In this document: one piece after another, positions 10,730-20,899 of the stretch | Numbering within the stretch: the first letter of the stretch is position 1 | Layout: each line of letters starts with the position of its first letter | NCBI GenBank assembly: GCA_963580455.1 | Contig: OY756972.1 | Location: forward strand, 15,081,001-15,145,000 | Source: Euonymus europaeus | Lineage: Eukaryota > Streptophyta > Magnoliopsida > Celastrales > Celastraceae | Length of the DNA stretch: 64,000 nt | Direction: 5' to 3' | Position numbers and translations under genes: made by a program | Notes under the pieces: generated by a model | Database searches by the model: none | The model's input: only the letters and a program-made list of their open reading frames with translations | What the model was told of the DNA's origin: nothing

Positions 10730-10950
10730 ATGGAACACTATCAACCGAAACGAGAACAAGAAGAAACAAAAAAATAGAGAGAGAAGAGGTTCGATGACAA
10801 GTTGCTTGAGACATTTGAAAAGTGCTGTCAGGAGAAAAGGTCTGAAGAAGAACTGAGCGAACAAGAAATAGAGGACTCAGAAACCGATCTCATCGAAGCT
10901 GAAAGGCATATAATAAAACTTTCTAAGGGGCTCCAAGAAACTGGAATCGT
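10730..10950 (+). pseudogene. Truncated copy of the small coiled-coil gene
   Basis: The frame from ATG 10730 begins MEHYQPKREQEE, meets TAG at about 10775, and continues in the same frame as [16 protein letters not shown]. From there it parallels the intact copy at 13786 ([12 protein letters not shown], then LIEAERHI). It ends at the tandem-duplication breakpoint after LSKGLQETGI, where transposon sequence takes over and gives a stop within two codons. Compared with the second copy it lacks the second ATG and the C-terminal third. It is clearly dead by truncation and by the early stop. Confidence 0.75.
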
Positions 10951-11448
10951 TGATTTTTGAATTTGTGATGACTGATGATATAAAATTATAAATAGATGAG
11001 CTAACCTAAAAGCCTAAAATGTTAATATGATTTGTGAATTGTGAAAATTGTGAGCTAATATGATTTGTGAATTTGTGAATTGTGATATTGTGATATCAAA
11101 TTGAATTGTGAATTTGTGAGTGTGATATGAAATTGGTTTTGAATTTCAGAATTTTGATAAATTGAATTATGTTATGGAATGAATGTTGATTATGTTTTGG
11201 ACTTGTAATTTTATGTTTTTACCTTTTATTTTATGTTTTTAAAGTAAACATGAGATATTTTGTGTTTTCCTTATTTATGAAGTGTCAAGACAACTCTACA
11301 TTGTTTAAAACAAGTTTAGAATTACTCAAAACATCTCAAAACATCTTTATAATTGATTAAAAAAATATGAAATACTTATTTTACTCTTGCCGGCCGGTTC
11401 AACCGGTTGAACCGTGAACCGATGACCCACACGATATTCAAAACATTG
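10951..11448. mobile_element. Right-hand fragment of the hAT-like element (duplicated)
   Basis: This matches 8078-8608, including the AACCGG-rich end and the terminal ATTCAAAACATTG. The left end is missing because the duplication breakpoint lies inside the element. The GTGAATT array is shorter than in the parent copy. Confidence 0.85.
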
Positions 11449-13305
11449 GTTTTTGGCATTGTAGTGATGGCTATCTTTCTTCTGCCACCCATCACTTTCG
11501 CTGTCCCTATTATCACAAATTAGGTTTTGTTTCAGTATTGGTGGGATAAGCAAGACAATCATACACAATATGATGCCCCTTCTGGTTCATGCCATTGAAA
11601 TTTCTTTAGGGTAGAGTTAGGTGCGGCAATTAATCAAACACCTTGTGTTTATGATCTGATCCTACAATTTTGACAAATAATTTGTGCCAAGTACGAACCC
11701 TTAATGCAGAAATGTGTAAAAAAAGAATAAAGAGAGATCAATAATGTTGTGTAGTTGGCAGAAACAATCTTTTTCAAATGCCAAATAATGGAAAATTTAT
11801 TCCAACAGAAAAATCTTGCTGAGTTTTTTGTTATGCCATTTTTGTCGAGACGCGACCTTTTCCAAGTGTCTGCCATAAAAGTTGATTAAAGTTGATGCTA
11901 ATGTTGACATTGTCTATCTTAAAATGGCTTGTTAGGTCTCGCTATATAGCTGATTCATCAACTTGTTTGCTGTGGTGGATGAAAAGATTATAGAAACATT
12001 ATTGGTGGTGGGGAGATTTTCCAAAACCAATAAGATGTGTACGCGTCATTAAAACGGTTAGAAATTATTCTGGTATTTGGTTTTGCTTGAAATATGAATT
12101 GAGTTTTATTATGATTTTATTCTCATACGACTTTGGTTGTTAGTGAACAATGTAATAAAATATTGACATTTGTATTGGATAACGTTTTGTTGATGCACAA
12201 ATGTTTCATTGTTGATTTCGATAATATAGTGATTCACAAATTTTAATGCATATACACAGGTTACTAAGTCAAGTAAATTTTGTGCATGTGAGTGCACTTT
12301 ATTTTTTGGAAAGAAAATGGTTGATCGACTCTTCACTTTGATTCATCAAAAGTAAATATATTAGTATATCTTGATGCACAAATGTTTCATTGTTGATTTC
12401 GATAATATAGTGATTCACATATTTTAATGCATAAACACAGGTTACTAAGTCAAGTAAATTTTGTGCATGTGAGTGCACTTGATTTTTGGGAAAGAAAATG
12501 GTTGATCGACTCTTCACTTTGATTCATCAAAAGTAAAAATATTAGTATATCTTTAAAAACATATAGATAAAATGCATGATTTTCACCCGACTTTCAGGTA
12601 TTGTATTTATATTTATTTTATTATAATAATTATTTTTTAAATAAAGAACAATCATATACAAATAAAAATAAGGATTTGTTTAAATGAGGACAAGGTAAAA
12701 TTGTCATTAAGTGAGGTTAAAATTTAAAATTGTCTTTATTAAACTAAGCTTCAAATAATTGAAGATGTATTGGGTTACAAATTTTTCAAAAAGACTAAAT
12801 GAAATATCAAGTTCATATAAAAGGCTTATCACCAAATAATCTATTAAAAACATTAGACTGCTGGAAAGTGGGGAGCATCGAACTTGCTCTAAAGTTGATG
12901 TTGATGTTGTCTACCTTAAAACGGCTAGATATTTGACGCTAGCTTGGATATGACCCAAATCATGATAATGGCAACGCATGACTTTATTTGGTCACATCTC
13001 TAAATAAAAATACACCCTTAGCATGCGAGTCTGTCAATGGTACAACCTTACACAAAGGGATAATGACATGTTATATTAACCAAATTAATTGATAGGCAGA
13101 AAGGGATCATGCGTTAACTCTTTTTCTTTTTAGCAAATGAATTATTTATTACTTGCTAAATTGGTGTTGTGGGTACAAGATTACAAATCGACATGCTGTG
13201 CATGGCTCCATCTTTGGGTTGGGTGATCGAGTGTCAATTTCGACGCTGTCATGTTTACCATGTCTACAGCCATATACGTTCAAATTTACCTCGCTCCCAC
13301 CTATT
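11449..13305. repeat. R1 right part and upstream region, unit 2
   Basis: This is the second unit of the tandem duplication, parallel to 8609-10290 with scattered substitutions and a few indels. It differs by an extra local 181-bp duplication (12192-12553). No gene is visible. Minus-strand frames here recur in both units only because the DNA is duplicated. Confidence 0.7.
12192..12553. repeat. Local 181-bp tandem duplication inside unit 2
   Basis: 12192-12372 and 12373-12553 both begin GATGCACAAATGTTTCATTG and end in the same AAAGTAAA/ATTAGTATATC text. Unit 1 has a single copy at about 9358, so this duplication came after the larger one. Confidence 0.9.
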
Positions 13306-13313
13306 TATAAATA
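13306..13313 (+). promoter_or_regulatory. TATA box of small coiled-coil gene
   Basis: TATAAATA lies in the same context as 10297, about 25 bp before the presumed leader (ACCACACTTCACCTGACC). The first usable ATG is about 430-470 bp downstream, so a leader, possibly with an intron, is implied. Confidence 0.5.
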
Positions 13314-13785
13314 TTGAACTAAGTAATCCATAAACCACACTTCACCTGACCTAGACCCCGTGGAGCCTTTTGTACTTGGAACCTTGCCCTGTTCTTTTGG
13401 CTCTATCCTAAATTTCATCCAAAGCAGCTCGATCCCCTTCCACTCCTCTAATCGAATCTTCAATTTAATCCAAGCCTTCCATGATTTGCTCGTTAAATTA
13501 CTTTCTACATTTCATTTTGCTCATTGGGTCTCACATCTCCGATGAAAGCATCCCTCTTTTCTATTCCTTCCTTGGATGCCAGATTGCCAGGAGTTTCCTT
13601 GGAGCCGAGATTTCTTCCTAAGCAATGTCTTTGTTGTAGGCATACGGGTCCCCTATTTTCTTCTTTCTTTTCTTGGGAGTATTGTCATTCATTATTGAAC
13701 GTTGTGTTTACCTAGAACACTATCAACTCCAAAAGAATTCATGGAACCCTATCAACCGAAATGACCGAAACGAGAACAAGAAGAA

Positions 13786-14115
13786 ATGGAAGAAGAGAGA
13801 GAGAAGAGGTTCGATGACAAGTCGCTTGAGACATTTGAAAAGTGTTTTCTGGAGAAAAGGTCTGAAGAAGAACTGAGCGAACAGGAAATAGAGGACATAG
13901 AAACCAATCTCATCGAAGCCGAACGGCATATAAAAAAACTGTCCAAGGGGCTCGAAGAAACTGGAATCATTGTAGACCAGCTCCACTCCTCGGCCACCAA
14001 CAAAGCCATGGGAAAAGACCCGTCAAAGCTTCAAGACTCCTTGTTGGATATAGCTGCCCATCTCAAAGAACTGTTAGAAAAAATATCTGAATCACTTAAA
14101 ACCTGGCCACCTTGA
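13786..14115 (+). CDS. Small acidic coiled-coil protein, unknown function
   Basis: The frame is 109 aa. Residues 1-55 are dense in E/K/R ([23 protein letters not shown]) and look helical. The C-terminal third ([20 protein letters not shown]) shows heptad-like hydrophobic spacing. I do not recognise the family. An upstream in-frame ATG at 13741 probably was the original start (MEPYQPK), but a 9-bp local duplication (CCGAAATGACCGAAACG against CCGAAACG in copy 1) introduces TGA there, leaving 13786 as the first open start. The stop is followed after only 73 bp by a WD40 gene exon, so the gene end may be foreign. It may be a live small gene, a shortened one, or a captured fragment. No signal peptide or membrane segment was seen. 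Confidence 0.45.
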   Translation: MEEEREKRFDDKSLETFEKCFLEKRSEEELSEQEIEDIETNLIEAERHIKKLSKGLEETGIIVDQLHSSATNKAMGKDPSKLQDSLLDIAAHLKELLEKISESLKTWPP

Positions 14116-14187
14116 ACACTATCATTATTGTACTATTTTTGTTTCTAAGACAAAATTATATTTTGTTATTGCTTATATGCGAATTTA

Positions 14188-15680
14188 GATTATGGGATCT
14201 TGGACAGCAGCATTGTGTGCATTCCTATCCAGTGCATACTGATTCCGTGTGGGCGCTTGCCAGCACATCAAAGTTCAGTCATGTTTATAGTGGTGGAAGG
14301 GACTCTTCTTAAGTACCTTTGCTCGTGAAACCAAACTTATTCGAGTCTTATATTCCCTTGTTTTTTTTAACGTTGTTCGATAAGGATTGAGATTCGAATC
14401 CGTACCCTCAAGCAGGGTGATGAGGACCTCTGGAAATCTTATATTTCTACTTAAATCTTTGTCAATGTAATGCTTCTGTGTTTAACCTTTTGATTCTTTT
14501 TTCTTTGTATCCTCAATTATACCTGACAGACTTGGCGACAAGGGAAAGTCTCTTGCTTTGCACAAAGGAGCATCCCATTCTGCAATTGGTACTACATGAT
14601 AATAGTATATGGGTTGCAACAACAGATTCTTCAGTTGATAGATGGCCTTCTCAGGGACGGAGTCCTCAAAAGATATTCAGAAAGGTGGGTCGTTTTTAGC
14701 TGGAAACTTGCCTTTCTAAAGAGCGAGAATTTCCTTGGAAGGATATACCCCTGTAAGTTTATCCTCTAGTTTAAATTATATCTCATTGCGTTTTTCCTCT
14801 ACTTCTTTGAGCCTTTTCATTCCTTCTTTTTTTGGGTTGGCTATTTATAGTTATTGGATACCACTTTTTCCTCTCTCTCCCTCGCCCCCTCCTATAGTCC
14901 TATTGGCAGTAGAATTATTCTCTAATTATCTGTGTACTCACTGTTGCTTTTTATACAGATGCCTGTATATAAGGAACCGGGCTTAACCATTCCTGGAACT
15001 TCGGGAATAGTACAGCGTGAGATTTTAAATGACAGAAGACATGTATTGACTAAGGTAAATATGACAATTGATGTAACTTATTGACTTTGATGCCACAGTG
15101 TCGTAATTTTGCTGAGGGGTTTGCTACACCTGATATCTTATATGCATATTTGATAGGATACTATTGGTTTAGTGAAGTTATGGGAAATTACGAAAGGGGT
15201 CGTGGTTGAGGACTATGGAAAGGTTGTCTCAGTTTTTTCTCATCCATTCCCTGTCTTTTGTTGTGTAATAGTACACTACTCTAAAACATTGATTTTATGG
15301 TATTAGGAAGGAGATGTAGTTATACTAGTAATCATGTGCGACTAGTTTTTATTTCCATTTGTGTATCTGCTGTCAATTTTGGACTAATGCAACAGATTTT
15401 AATATTTTAAACTCAATTTTTCAGGTGTCTTTTGAAGACAAAAAACAAGAATTATTTGATATGGTATGAAACTACTTGCTGTTTAGTATTTTGATGACAT
15501 AATGAACATGGAAAAGACCTTAATAATCGTACTGCTGATTTTTTTTCCTTATTGCTCCTGATTTCGGGTAAGCATTCCTGCATGGTTCACTGTGGATAGC
15601 AGGCTTGGAAGTTTGTCCGTTCATTTGGACACACCACAATGCTTTTCTGCAGAGATGTATTCAGTAGATCTCATAGTGCT
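14188..15680 (+). pseudogene. WDR48/LRS1-like WD40-repeat gene, central exons, decayed
   Basis: Exon-like blocks line up in order with the plant homologue of WDR48 (Arabidopsis AT3G05090, LRS1, recalled from memory). They are 14188-14311 ([24 protein letters not shown]), 14517-14752 (LYLTDLATRESLLLCTKEHP, DNSIWVATTDSSVDRW), 14959-15054 (PVYKEPGLTIPGTSGIVQ), 15157-15222 (LVKLWEITKGVVVEDYGK), 15425-15463 (VSFEDKKQELFDM) and 15568-15680 (IPAWFTVDSRLG, TPQCFSAEMYS). Internal introns keep GT...AG in three places. Damage: the first block runs into TAA at the donor, the acceptor before 14517 reads CAA, block two has a one-base frameshift near 14690 and a TAA at about 14716, and the acceptor before 15568 reads CGG. 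The N-terminal propellers and the C-terminus are absent. The family acts as a deubiquitinase cofactor; this copy cannot. Confidence 0.85.
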
Positions 15681-15977
15681 GGAATTTTTTTGGGTTGATC
15701 TGGATAGGATTTTTGTGGATTGATTTGAGTTTGATTTAGTTGAGATGATTAATGTTGGATGGTTCTTCATGTATTGGAATTTATTTGGGCACATTTCAGT
15801 GTTCATGTATTTGATTGTTTGTCTCATCTGTTCATGTGTAGAGGGATGATTGATTCTAAGCTTGCAAAGCCAATACACCATGTAATATCCAATTTTTGAC
15901 CGGGACAAACTATTTTTGTGAAAAAAAATATATATCTAAAGAAAAACACAAAAAAAAGAGAATCTTCAAGACCAATA

Positions 15978-16266
15978 TGTTGTGTCCAATATGTTGGCGG
16001 GGCGAAATGGAACATTGGATTTCTATCAGTGCCTCAGCTTGATTGAGTATTGTATGTTGTCAATGGTGATCTTTTCGGCAATATCACTGTTCTTGTCGAA
16101 GGCTAGGGTGAAGATTTTTGGTATTGCGGGAATTTTTGTATTCCAGTCCACATGGGTTTTCACGAGGCTGCTTGTGGAGGTTGTAAGATGGGATGAGCAT
16201 CGAGGGTTGGTTACCTATGCTTGTTTCTTGATCTACTTGCTGTTTTCACTATTGGTTATTTTTTGA
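15978..16266 (+). pseudogene. YIP4-like Golgi/TGN membrane protein, C-terminal fragment
   Basis: The frame reads MLAGRNGTLDFYQCLSLIEY, then three hydrophobic stretches, and ends DEHRGLVTYACFLIY, LLFSLLVIF and stop. This is the last part of plant Yip1-domain proteins (YIP4/YIPF type), which sit in the Golgi/trans-Golgi membrane. That assignment rests on my memory of the C-terminal motif. There is no upstream coding sequence: the fragment begins within about 10 bp of the homologous part, right after unrelated sequence. The following 150 bp may be the gene's 3' UTR. It is likely a single captured exon. A loop residue pattern (VVRWDEHRG) has drifted from the usual. Confidence 0.6.
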
Positions 16267-18033
16267 ATAAGAATGATGACTGGTTTTATTGGCTCAAATG
16301 ATCTGAAAATGGCTGGTATGTTGTTGTTCAAACATTGTTTGTCCCTAGATTTTGATTGATTGAAATGGTTGACATTAACATGATAATGCAAGTTCTCTTC
16401 CTGTTATATTTTTCAGTAGGTGAAGCAAATCTTTACAATTTATCATTTATGAATTTTGAAGATTCTTCTGCATAAGTGATGTCTTTCATTTTGAGTAGAT
16501 TTTTGTTGTTGTTTATAGTTATGTTCTCAAGTGTTCTACATTCTACTGCTTTCCCAGTAGTTTTAAATTATTTAAGCTTTTTCGGTTTTCAAAAACATGG
16601 ATCCTCCTCAATTTAAGAACTAAGAAGGAAGGTTATATTTGGAACTGGACTGGTTGTTTGTGTGTTGGCATTATAGAAGCATTGTGCAAAGATGAACAAT
16701 ATCAAAATACTCTTAAAAGTGCGACCATCATGGAGTTAAAAACAAAACTCTTTCCTCTCTCCGAGCGATTGTTTTTTTTCTCCATAAAATTAAAATCCAC
16801 ATTTTCACTATTATTTATTTCTCTAACGGCTCTGTTTTTGAAAAAATTTAAACAGCATCTCTAATCCAACATTCCTACTTTGGGTCTTTTAAATTCAACG
16901 GTCTTTTTTTCTAAAATTCAAACAGCTCTCTTCAAAATAATTTCTCTATATCCTACTTTGGGTCTTCTCTTTTGATTTTAAGGGCTCTATTTTTAAAATA
17001 GTTCTAAGGCTCTCTCTAAAACAATTTCTCTAATGTGCCTCCACTTTCAAATTCAACAACTATGTTTTTTGAAACAATTTTACCGGCTCTCTCTCTCTCT
17101 CAGATAATTTCTCTCTCGAGTAATCTCTGTGTTTGTTCTTCTTCTAAAAAATTTAGGGTTTCTCGCATCCTCTTGTTTACGTATTTACTTATTTTTGATT
17201 TGGTGTTGCCTGCTTCTACCTTCCTCTGATGCTTGCCTTCAATTCTCTTCCCAGCTAGCAGTTGAAACTATTCAAAAGCGATGAAGAACATAAAAAATCT
17301 GAATTCGCACGAAATAGATTAAAAATTTAAACGGGTTTGCTCCAGATTTGCCTCGTGTTGAGAGCTCTTCAAAAAGATGCAGCTCATCATCGAAATTTGC
17401 ATAGCCAGAGCCACAGATGGTGGATGTGGAAGCTGCAGTAGCTACAGTGGAGAAGGAGGCAGGACCTACCTCAAAGGACATGAAGGGAATGCGACTGGCC
17501 ACACACTATGGTTGAAAAAGGGTAGTGGGGACCACATTGACACGGGAGCGAAAAACGATCGGAGGCACATTGAGAGTGGCGTACCTGAGCCTTGGGGGCC
17601 CTGGATGAACTTGACAAAAAAGCCCCCATCAAAATTTGTTTAAAATTTGATATAGTTCCTAAAAATCCAACTCTAATTATATATTACTTAAATACAACTT
17701 TTCTAACATTTTGAGAGGTGAAATCATTAATTATACTGATGTAATCAATTTTTTTGGACAACCCACTTTTAATTGGCAACATAGGTAACCCATTTAATCC
17801 TTCTTGTGACATATTGGACCGAAGATATCATTCTATCAACTTCAACTTTGGAAATCTTCCTTGTGAGAAGGTTATTGTTATCATAATAGTTAATAATATT
17901 CTATAAGCACATGCATTTGAAAGTAATTGAAATGCTACATTCAATAGAATTTCTAACCATTATTGTGACAAAAAAATCCCAATGTAGAGAAAAAATATAA
18001 TCTAGCAAAAAAACTCACATATGACACGATGTG
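16267..18033. other. Non-coding, T-rich stretch; no firm gene
   Basis: 16740-17110 holds diverged repeats of CTCT and AATTTCTCTA words with T-runs. 17377-17643 is an open frame of 88 aa (ARATDGGCGSCSSYSGEGG, ending in TKKPPSKFV) and has an open frame on the opposite strand as well. I recognise neither and would not call a gene on one short frame. From 17650 to 18030 I see only AT-rich sequence. Confidence 0.4.
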
Positions 18034-19937
18034 TGATGAGCGCGTCAAAAATAATAATTACCTTACCCTAAAACCTACCTAGTAGAAGTGATGAGCAATG
18101 GTTGATCCTCAGAGACCAAAGTGACAAATTAAGTACTTAACGTGCTTAATAAAAATGTGGGTTTGTTTGTTTTCAATCCAATTTAACTAGAATGTAAGAA
18201 CGTGCAAGAAATTATAGGAAATATGTGGTAACAAGTAACAACCTTCGGATCGAGAGAACTTTGACAACCAAAATATGGATTCATCATAGACTCTCAAAAG
18301 ACACATTCAACATCAACACTTAGCCAAATTTATCCACGAGGTAGATAAACCATAACCTCCAATCAGTTATGAACGTGAACTCAACATTCACATTTAAATC
18401 TTATTATCAGTCGAATTGGTATTAAGCTGATGATGCAGGAATTAGCCCAGAGGCCTTCCGTACATCATGGGTAGAGGCCTACCCTGGGCTAGGCCCCACC
18501 TCCATGGACATCCCCCCCCACACTGGGCCGCATGGGCTGCCAGGGCCCGTAGGCTGTCGTGAGGAGTGTTGGCGCTATGGCTCGAACTCCTTCACCAAGG
18601 CATGGGGGCTGTGAGGTTGGGCTCAGGCTTGCCATGTCAGGCCTCCAACCCAAGCTCATGAGCTTGGTGGTAGTGGGTCTCTCCCCCATGCCTTGGTGAA
18701 GGAGTTCGAGCCATAGCGCCAACACTCCTCACGACAGCCTACGGGCCCTGGCAGCCCATGCGGCCCAGTGTGGGGGGGGATGTCCATGGAGGTGGGGCCT
18801 AGCCCAGGGCAGGCCTCTACCCATGATGTATGGAAGGCCTCTGGGCTATTTCCTGCATCATCATAAGCAATCCTCTTCTTATTTATAAAGCATTCAATTC
18901 TATGGAAAACCTAAGAGTGAACAATAATATAACAAGTGAAAACCATTTAATTCATCCCGTAATTCTCCTTATGCATGCAATGAAAACTTGTATTATAAGC
19001 ACGCTGCCCAATTGCTACTCTAACCAAGCAACACAACAATTTTGTATCACGCACTTAGTCTAGCATTCAACAACACAAATTAATCAATGAATATGAATCT
19101 CAATCAATTCATTCATTCAATCATTGACATGAACAACAAAAAAATACAGATATTCAAATCAAGAATGATAATAAACATAAAGAACTAAGTCTCATAATCA
19201 CATGAACTGGAGTCAAAACCCTTGAACCAAGGAAATAAACTAGCCAATCATCAAGCGAATAAAAACCCACATGCTATTTAGATGTGTGTGCTTCTCTCCA
19301 TTTTTTCTCTACCCTCAACCGTCCCCTTATCAAGAATAATTCCCCCCCCCCATGTCTCCTAAGCCAAACCTAATTAAGACTCCCAAAATCACTCAGTTTC
19401 CTTAACTTATTAGGAAACACAAATCTGTCCTGATCTTGTAGCTTAATTTTGGGCTAAACGATCATTTTCGGAATTGGAACTCTTCATAAAAGTTGTAGCT
19501 CCGGACGTGTAGATAATTATGGACTTTTGAATCACTTAAGTTGGACATTGGACGCTCAAATTATGGGCTTGTAAAGGTTCAAACCGCAGACAAGAATCCT
19601 GCTTCTGATAACTTCCAGTCGTGACTTCAGGGCAATGTTCAAAGGCCCAAACGTATGTGTGAACCAGCACTTTCTAGAAATCCTGAGATGTCTTCTAAAA
19701 GTTTGCTGAATATTGTATCTCATTCTGTCAACTTCTTCTACCTCATAACTTGCAGAACATCTAAGAATATCTCAAGTACAATAATCTTGGAAATTCCATT
19801 TTTAAACACACGCTATTAGCATTCCTCATTGAAATCATACACCTAATATATAATCAAAAACCAACCCCATGAAACTAAAAATTAAGCGATTTGGCCACAT
19901 AAAAGGGATGCAAATATGTATAAATATGATTACATCA
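18034..19937 (-). repeat. LTR of Tat/Athila-like Ty3/gypsy type, minus strand (probably solo)
   Basis: On the minus strand it runs from TGATGTAATCATATTTATAC (19937 leftwards) to GACGCGCTCATCA (18034). The right-hand text at about 18090 (GTTGATCCTCAGAGACC) is the counterpart of GTTGATCCCACAGGGAC in the related LTR at 61.1 kb, where it also lies just inside the 3' end. It has no coding frame. Without the nested 436-bp element and its TSD the LTR is about 1.46 kb. Flanking five-base words do not match, so solo status is uncertain. Confidence 0.5.
18428..18863. mobile_element. 436-bp near-perfect palindrome (foldback-like element) with 5-bp target duplication
   Basis: Arms 18428-18608 and 18683-18863 are each 181 bp and reverse-complementary with only a handful of differences. 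The loop is 74 bp. The ends are TGATGATGCAGG and CCTGCATCATCA, and the flanks are TAAGC on both sides (18423-18427 and 18864-18868). It is strikingly GC-rich (runs such as GGCCCTGGCAGCCCATGCGG) against its AT-rich host LTR. TG...CA ends with a 5-bp duplication are the rule for integrase-made insertions, which is unusual for a palindromic element. There is no open frame of note. Confidence 0.9.
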
Positions 19938-20199
19938 TGATACTATCAAACAACCACTGCAACAAATTAAATAAACAAAATATATTGACTTTAACTTCAT
20001 ATGGGCTGGGTAGTGCATGTAAGGTTATTATGCTTATATTAAATGGGATAATTTAGACTAAACTAGTATACATATATATATATATATTATATATTTATAT
20101 TTATTTATATATATATATTATATATTTATATTTATTTATATATATATATATTTGACAATTGTGTGGCCCTAATCGGTGGCTTGCCTCGCCCCACCCTAA
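19938..20199. repeat. AT-rich spacer with (AT)n/TTTATATTT repeats
   Basis: 20070-20152 consists of two rounds of an ATATATATTATATATTTATA-type unit. No gene is present. Confidence 0.7.
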
Positions 20200-20632
20200 G
20201 GCTGCCACTGGCCGTTGAGTTCCTTTGACATGATCAATATGGATGCTTGTCATATTTTGTTGGGTCGTCTTTGACAATTTGACGCGGATATTATTCTGAA
20301 GGGTCGTGATAATATGGTGTTATTTACTTTGAATAATCATAAAATTGATATGACTCCTATTTTGGGATCTGAAAGGTTGCCTAAAGGAAAGGGTTCAAGC
20401 TTTCTCGCTTTGACTAACAATGAGCATGAGAATAATGAATCAATCAAAGAAGCTCAATTTTTCTATCCAGTGGTAGTGAAAGGGTTGTTGATGGTAATCA
20501 AAGAGGAAACTGTAATCACTCTTTTGGTACAACAGTTGTTGAAAGACTTTGATGAGCTTATTTACAATAAGCTTCCACCTATGTGAGATATACAACATCA
20601 AATTGATTTGGTACCCCGAGCTAGCCTACCAA
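20200..20632 (+). pseudogene. Ty3/gypsy protease-to-RT linker fragment
   Basis: The frame reads DMINMDACHILLGRL, stop, QFDADIILKGRDN, then LFTLNNHKIDMTPI. This is the C-terminal part of a gypsy aspartic protease (the LLGRPWQFD region) followed by the linker to reverse transcriptase. It ends LPPM, stop, DIQHQIDLVPRASLP, which is the start of gypsy RT (normally LPPxRxIQHxIDLVPG). It breaks off at about 20632, where copia LTR sequence begins. Two in-frame stops and both flanks missing make it dead. Confidence 0.75.
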
Positions 20633-20865
20633 TTATATTTTTTATTAGCGTATATATTAAAGATTGAAGATCACAATTCTAGAATAATTTCTCCATTAAT
20701 TCATTAACAGTAGATCTTTACAATATATAGAATTTACACAAAGTTCTATACAAGGAAAGATAATAACGTGTATACACAATTATAGAAGATATACTATAAT
20801 GAGAGATATTGACTATATCAATCTCATAATTCCAGCAATCATATCAATTATCCTTGATTGTATCA
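20633..20865 (-). repeat. 3' LTR of minus-strand copia element (partial bounds)
   Basis: On the minus strand the sequence after the purine tract starts TGATACAATCAAGG at 20865. The outer end is near 20633, where gypsy sequence resumes, but a clear terminal CA is not visible. The LTR is short (about 230 bp), as in TNT1/Ale-size elements. Confidence 0.5.
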
Positions 20866-20880
20866 CCCCTCCTCCAGTTG
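20866..20880 (-). other. Polypurine tract of minus-strand copia element
   Basis: The minus strand reads CAACTGGAGGAGGGG immediately before the LTR's TGATACA, the usual primer site for plus-strand DNA synthesis. Confidence 0.6.
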
Positions 20881-20899
20881 GTGCATGGATATCACACAT

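Larger units (their letters stand above)
8078..13968. repeat. Tandem duplication of a ~2.9 kb segment (units 8078-10950 and 10951-13968)
   Basis: Each unit starts inside the right part of the hAT-like element (TGATTTTTGAATTTG at 8078 and 10951), passes its right end (8608; about 11448), R1, a long upstream region, a TATA box and the start of a small coiled-coil gene. The join near 10946-10951 reads GGAATC-GTTGATTTTTG: the left half is gene sequence (compare GGAATCATTGTAGACC at 13963) and the right half is transposon sequence (compare GAATCTTTTGATTTTTG at 8070). The shared GAATCNTT is junction microhomology. Confidence 0.9.

Noticed and set aside
13723..14009. Two minus-strand frames opposite the coiled-coil gene
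   Set aside because: They are serine/leucine/phenylalanine-rich mirrors of the E/K-rich plus-strand frame.
14335..14430. tRNA-like or SINE sequence near GATTCGAATCCGTACCC
   Set aside because: A single box-B-like word within an intron of the WD40 piece, without box A at proper distance or flanking duplication.
15621..16015. Minus-strand frames of 95 and 63 aa between the WD40 and YIP4 pieces
   Set aside because: They overlap the plus-strand WD40 exon or A/T runs and show no protein-like motif.
17272..17643. Overlapping open frames on both strands
   Set aside because: Either could be a gene scrap, but neither has a recognised motif, splice signals or support from a second copy.
18489..18725. 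78-aa minus-strand frame inside the palindrome
   Set aside because: GC-rich palindromic DNA has few stops. The frame spans the loop and both arms and has no independent support.
20070..20155. AT array as a possible origin or matrix attachment site
   Set aside because: Simple repeat. Nothing beyond AT content supports a function.
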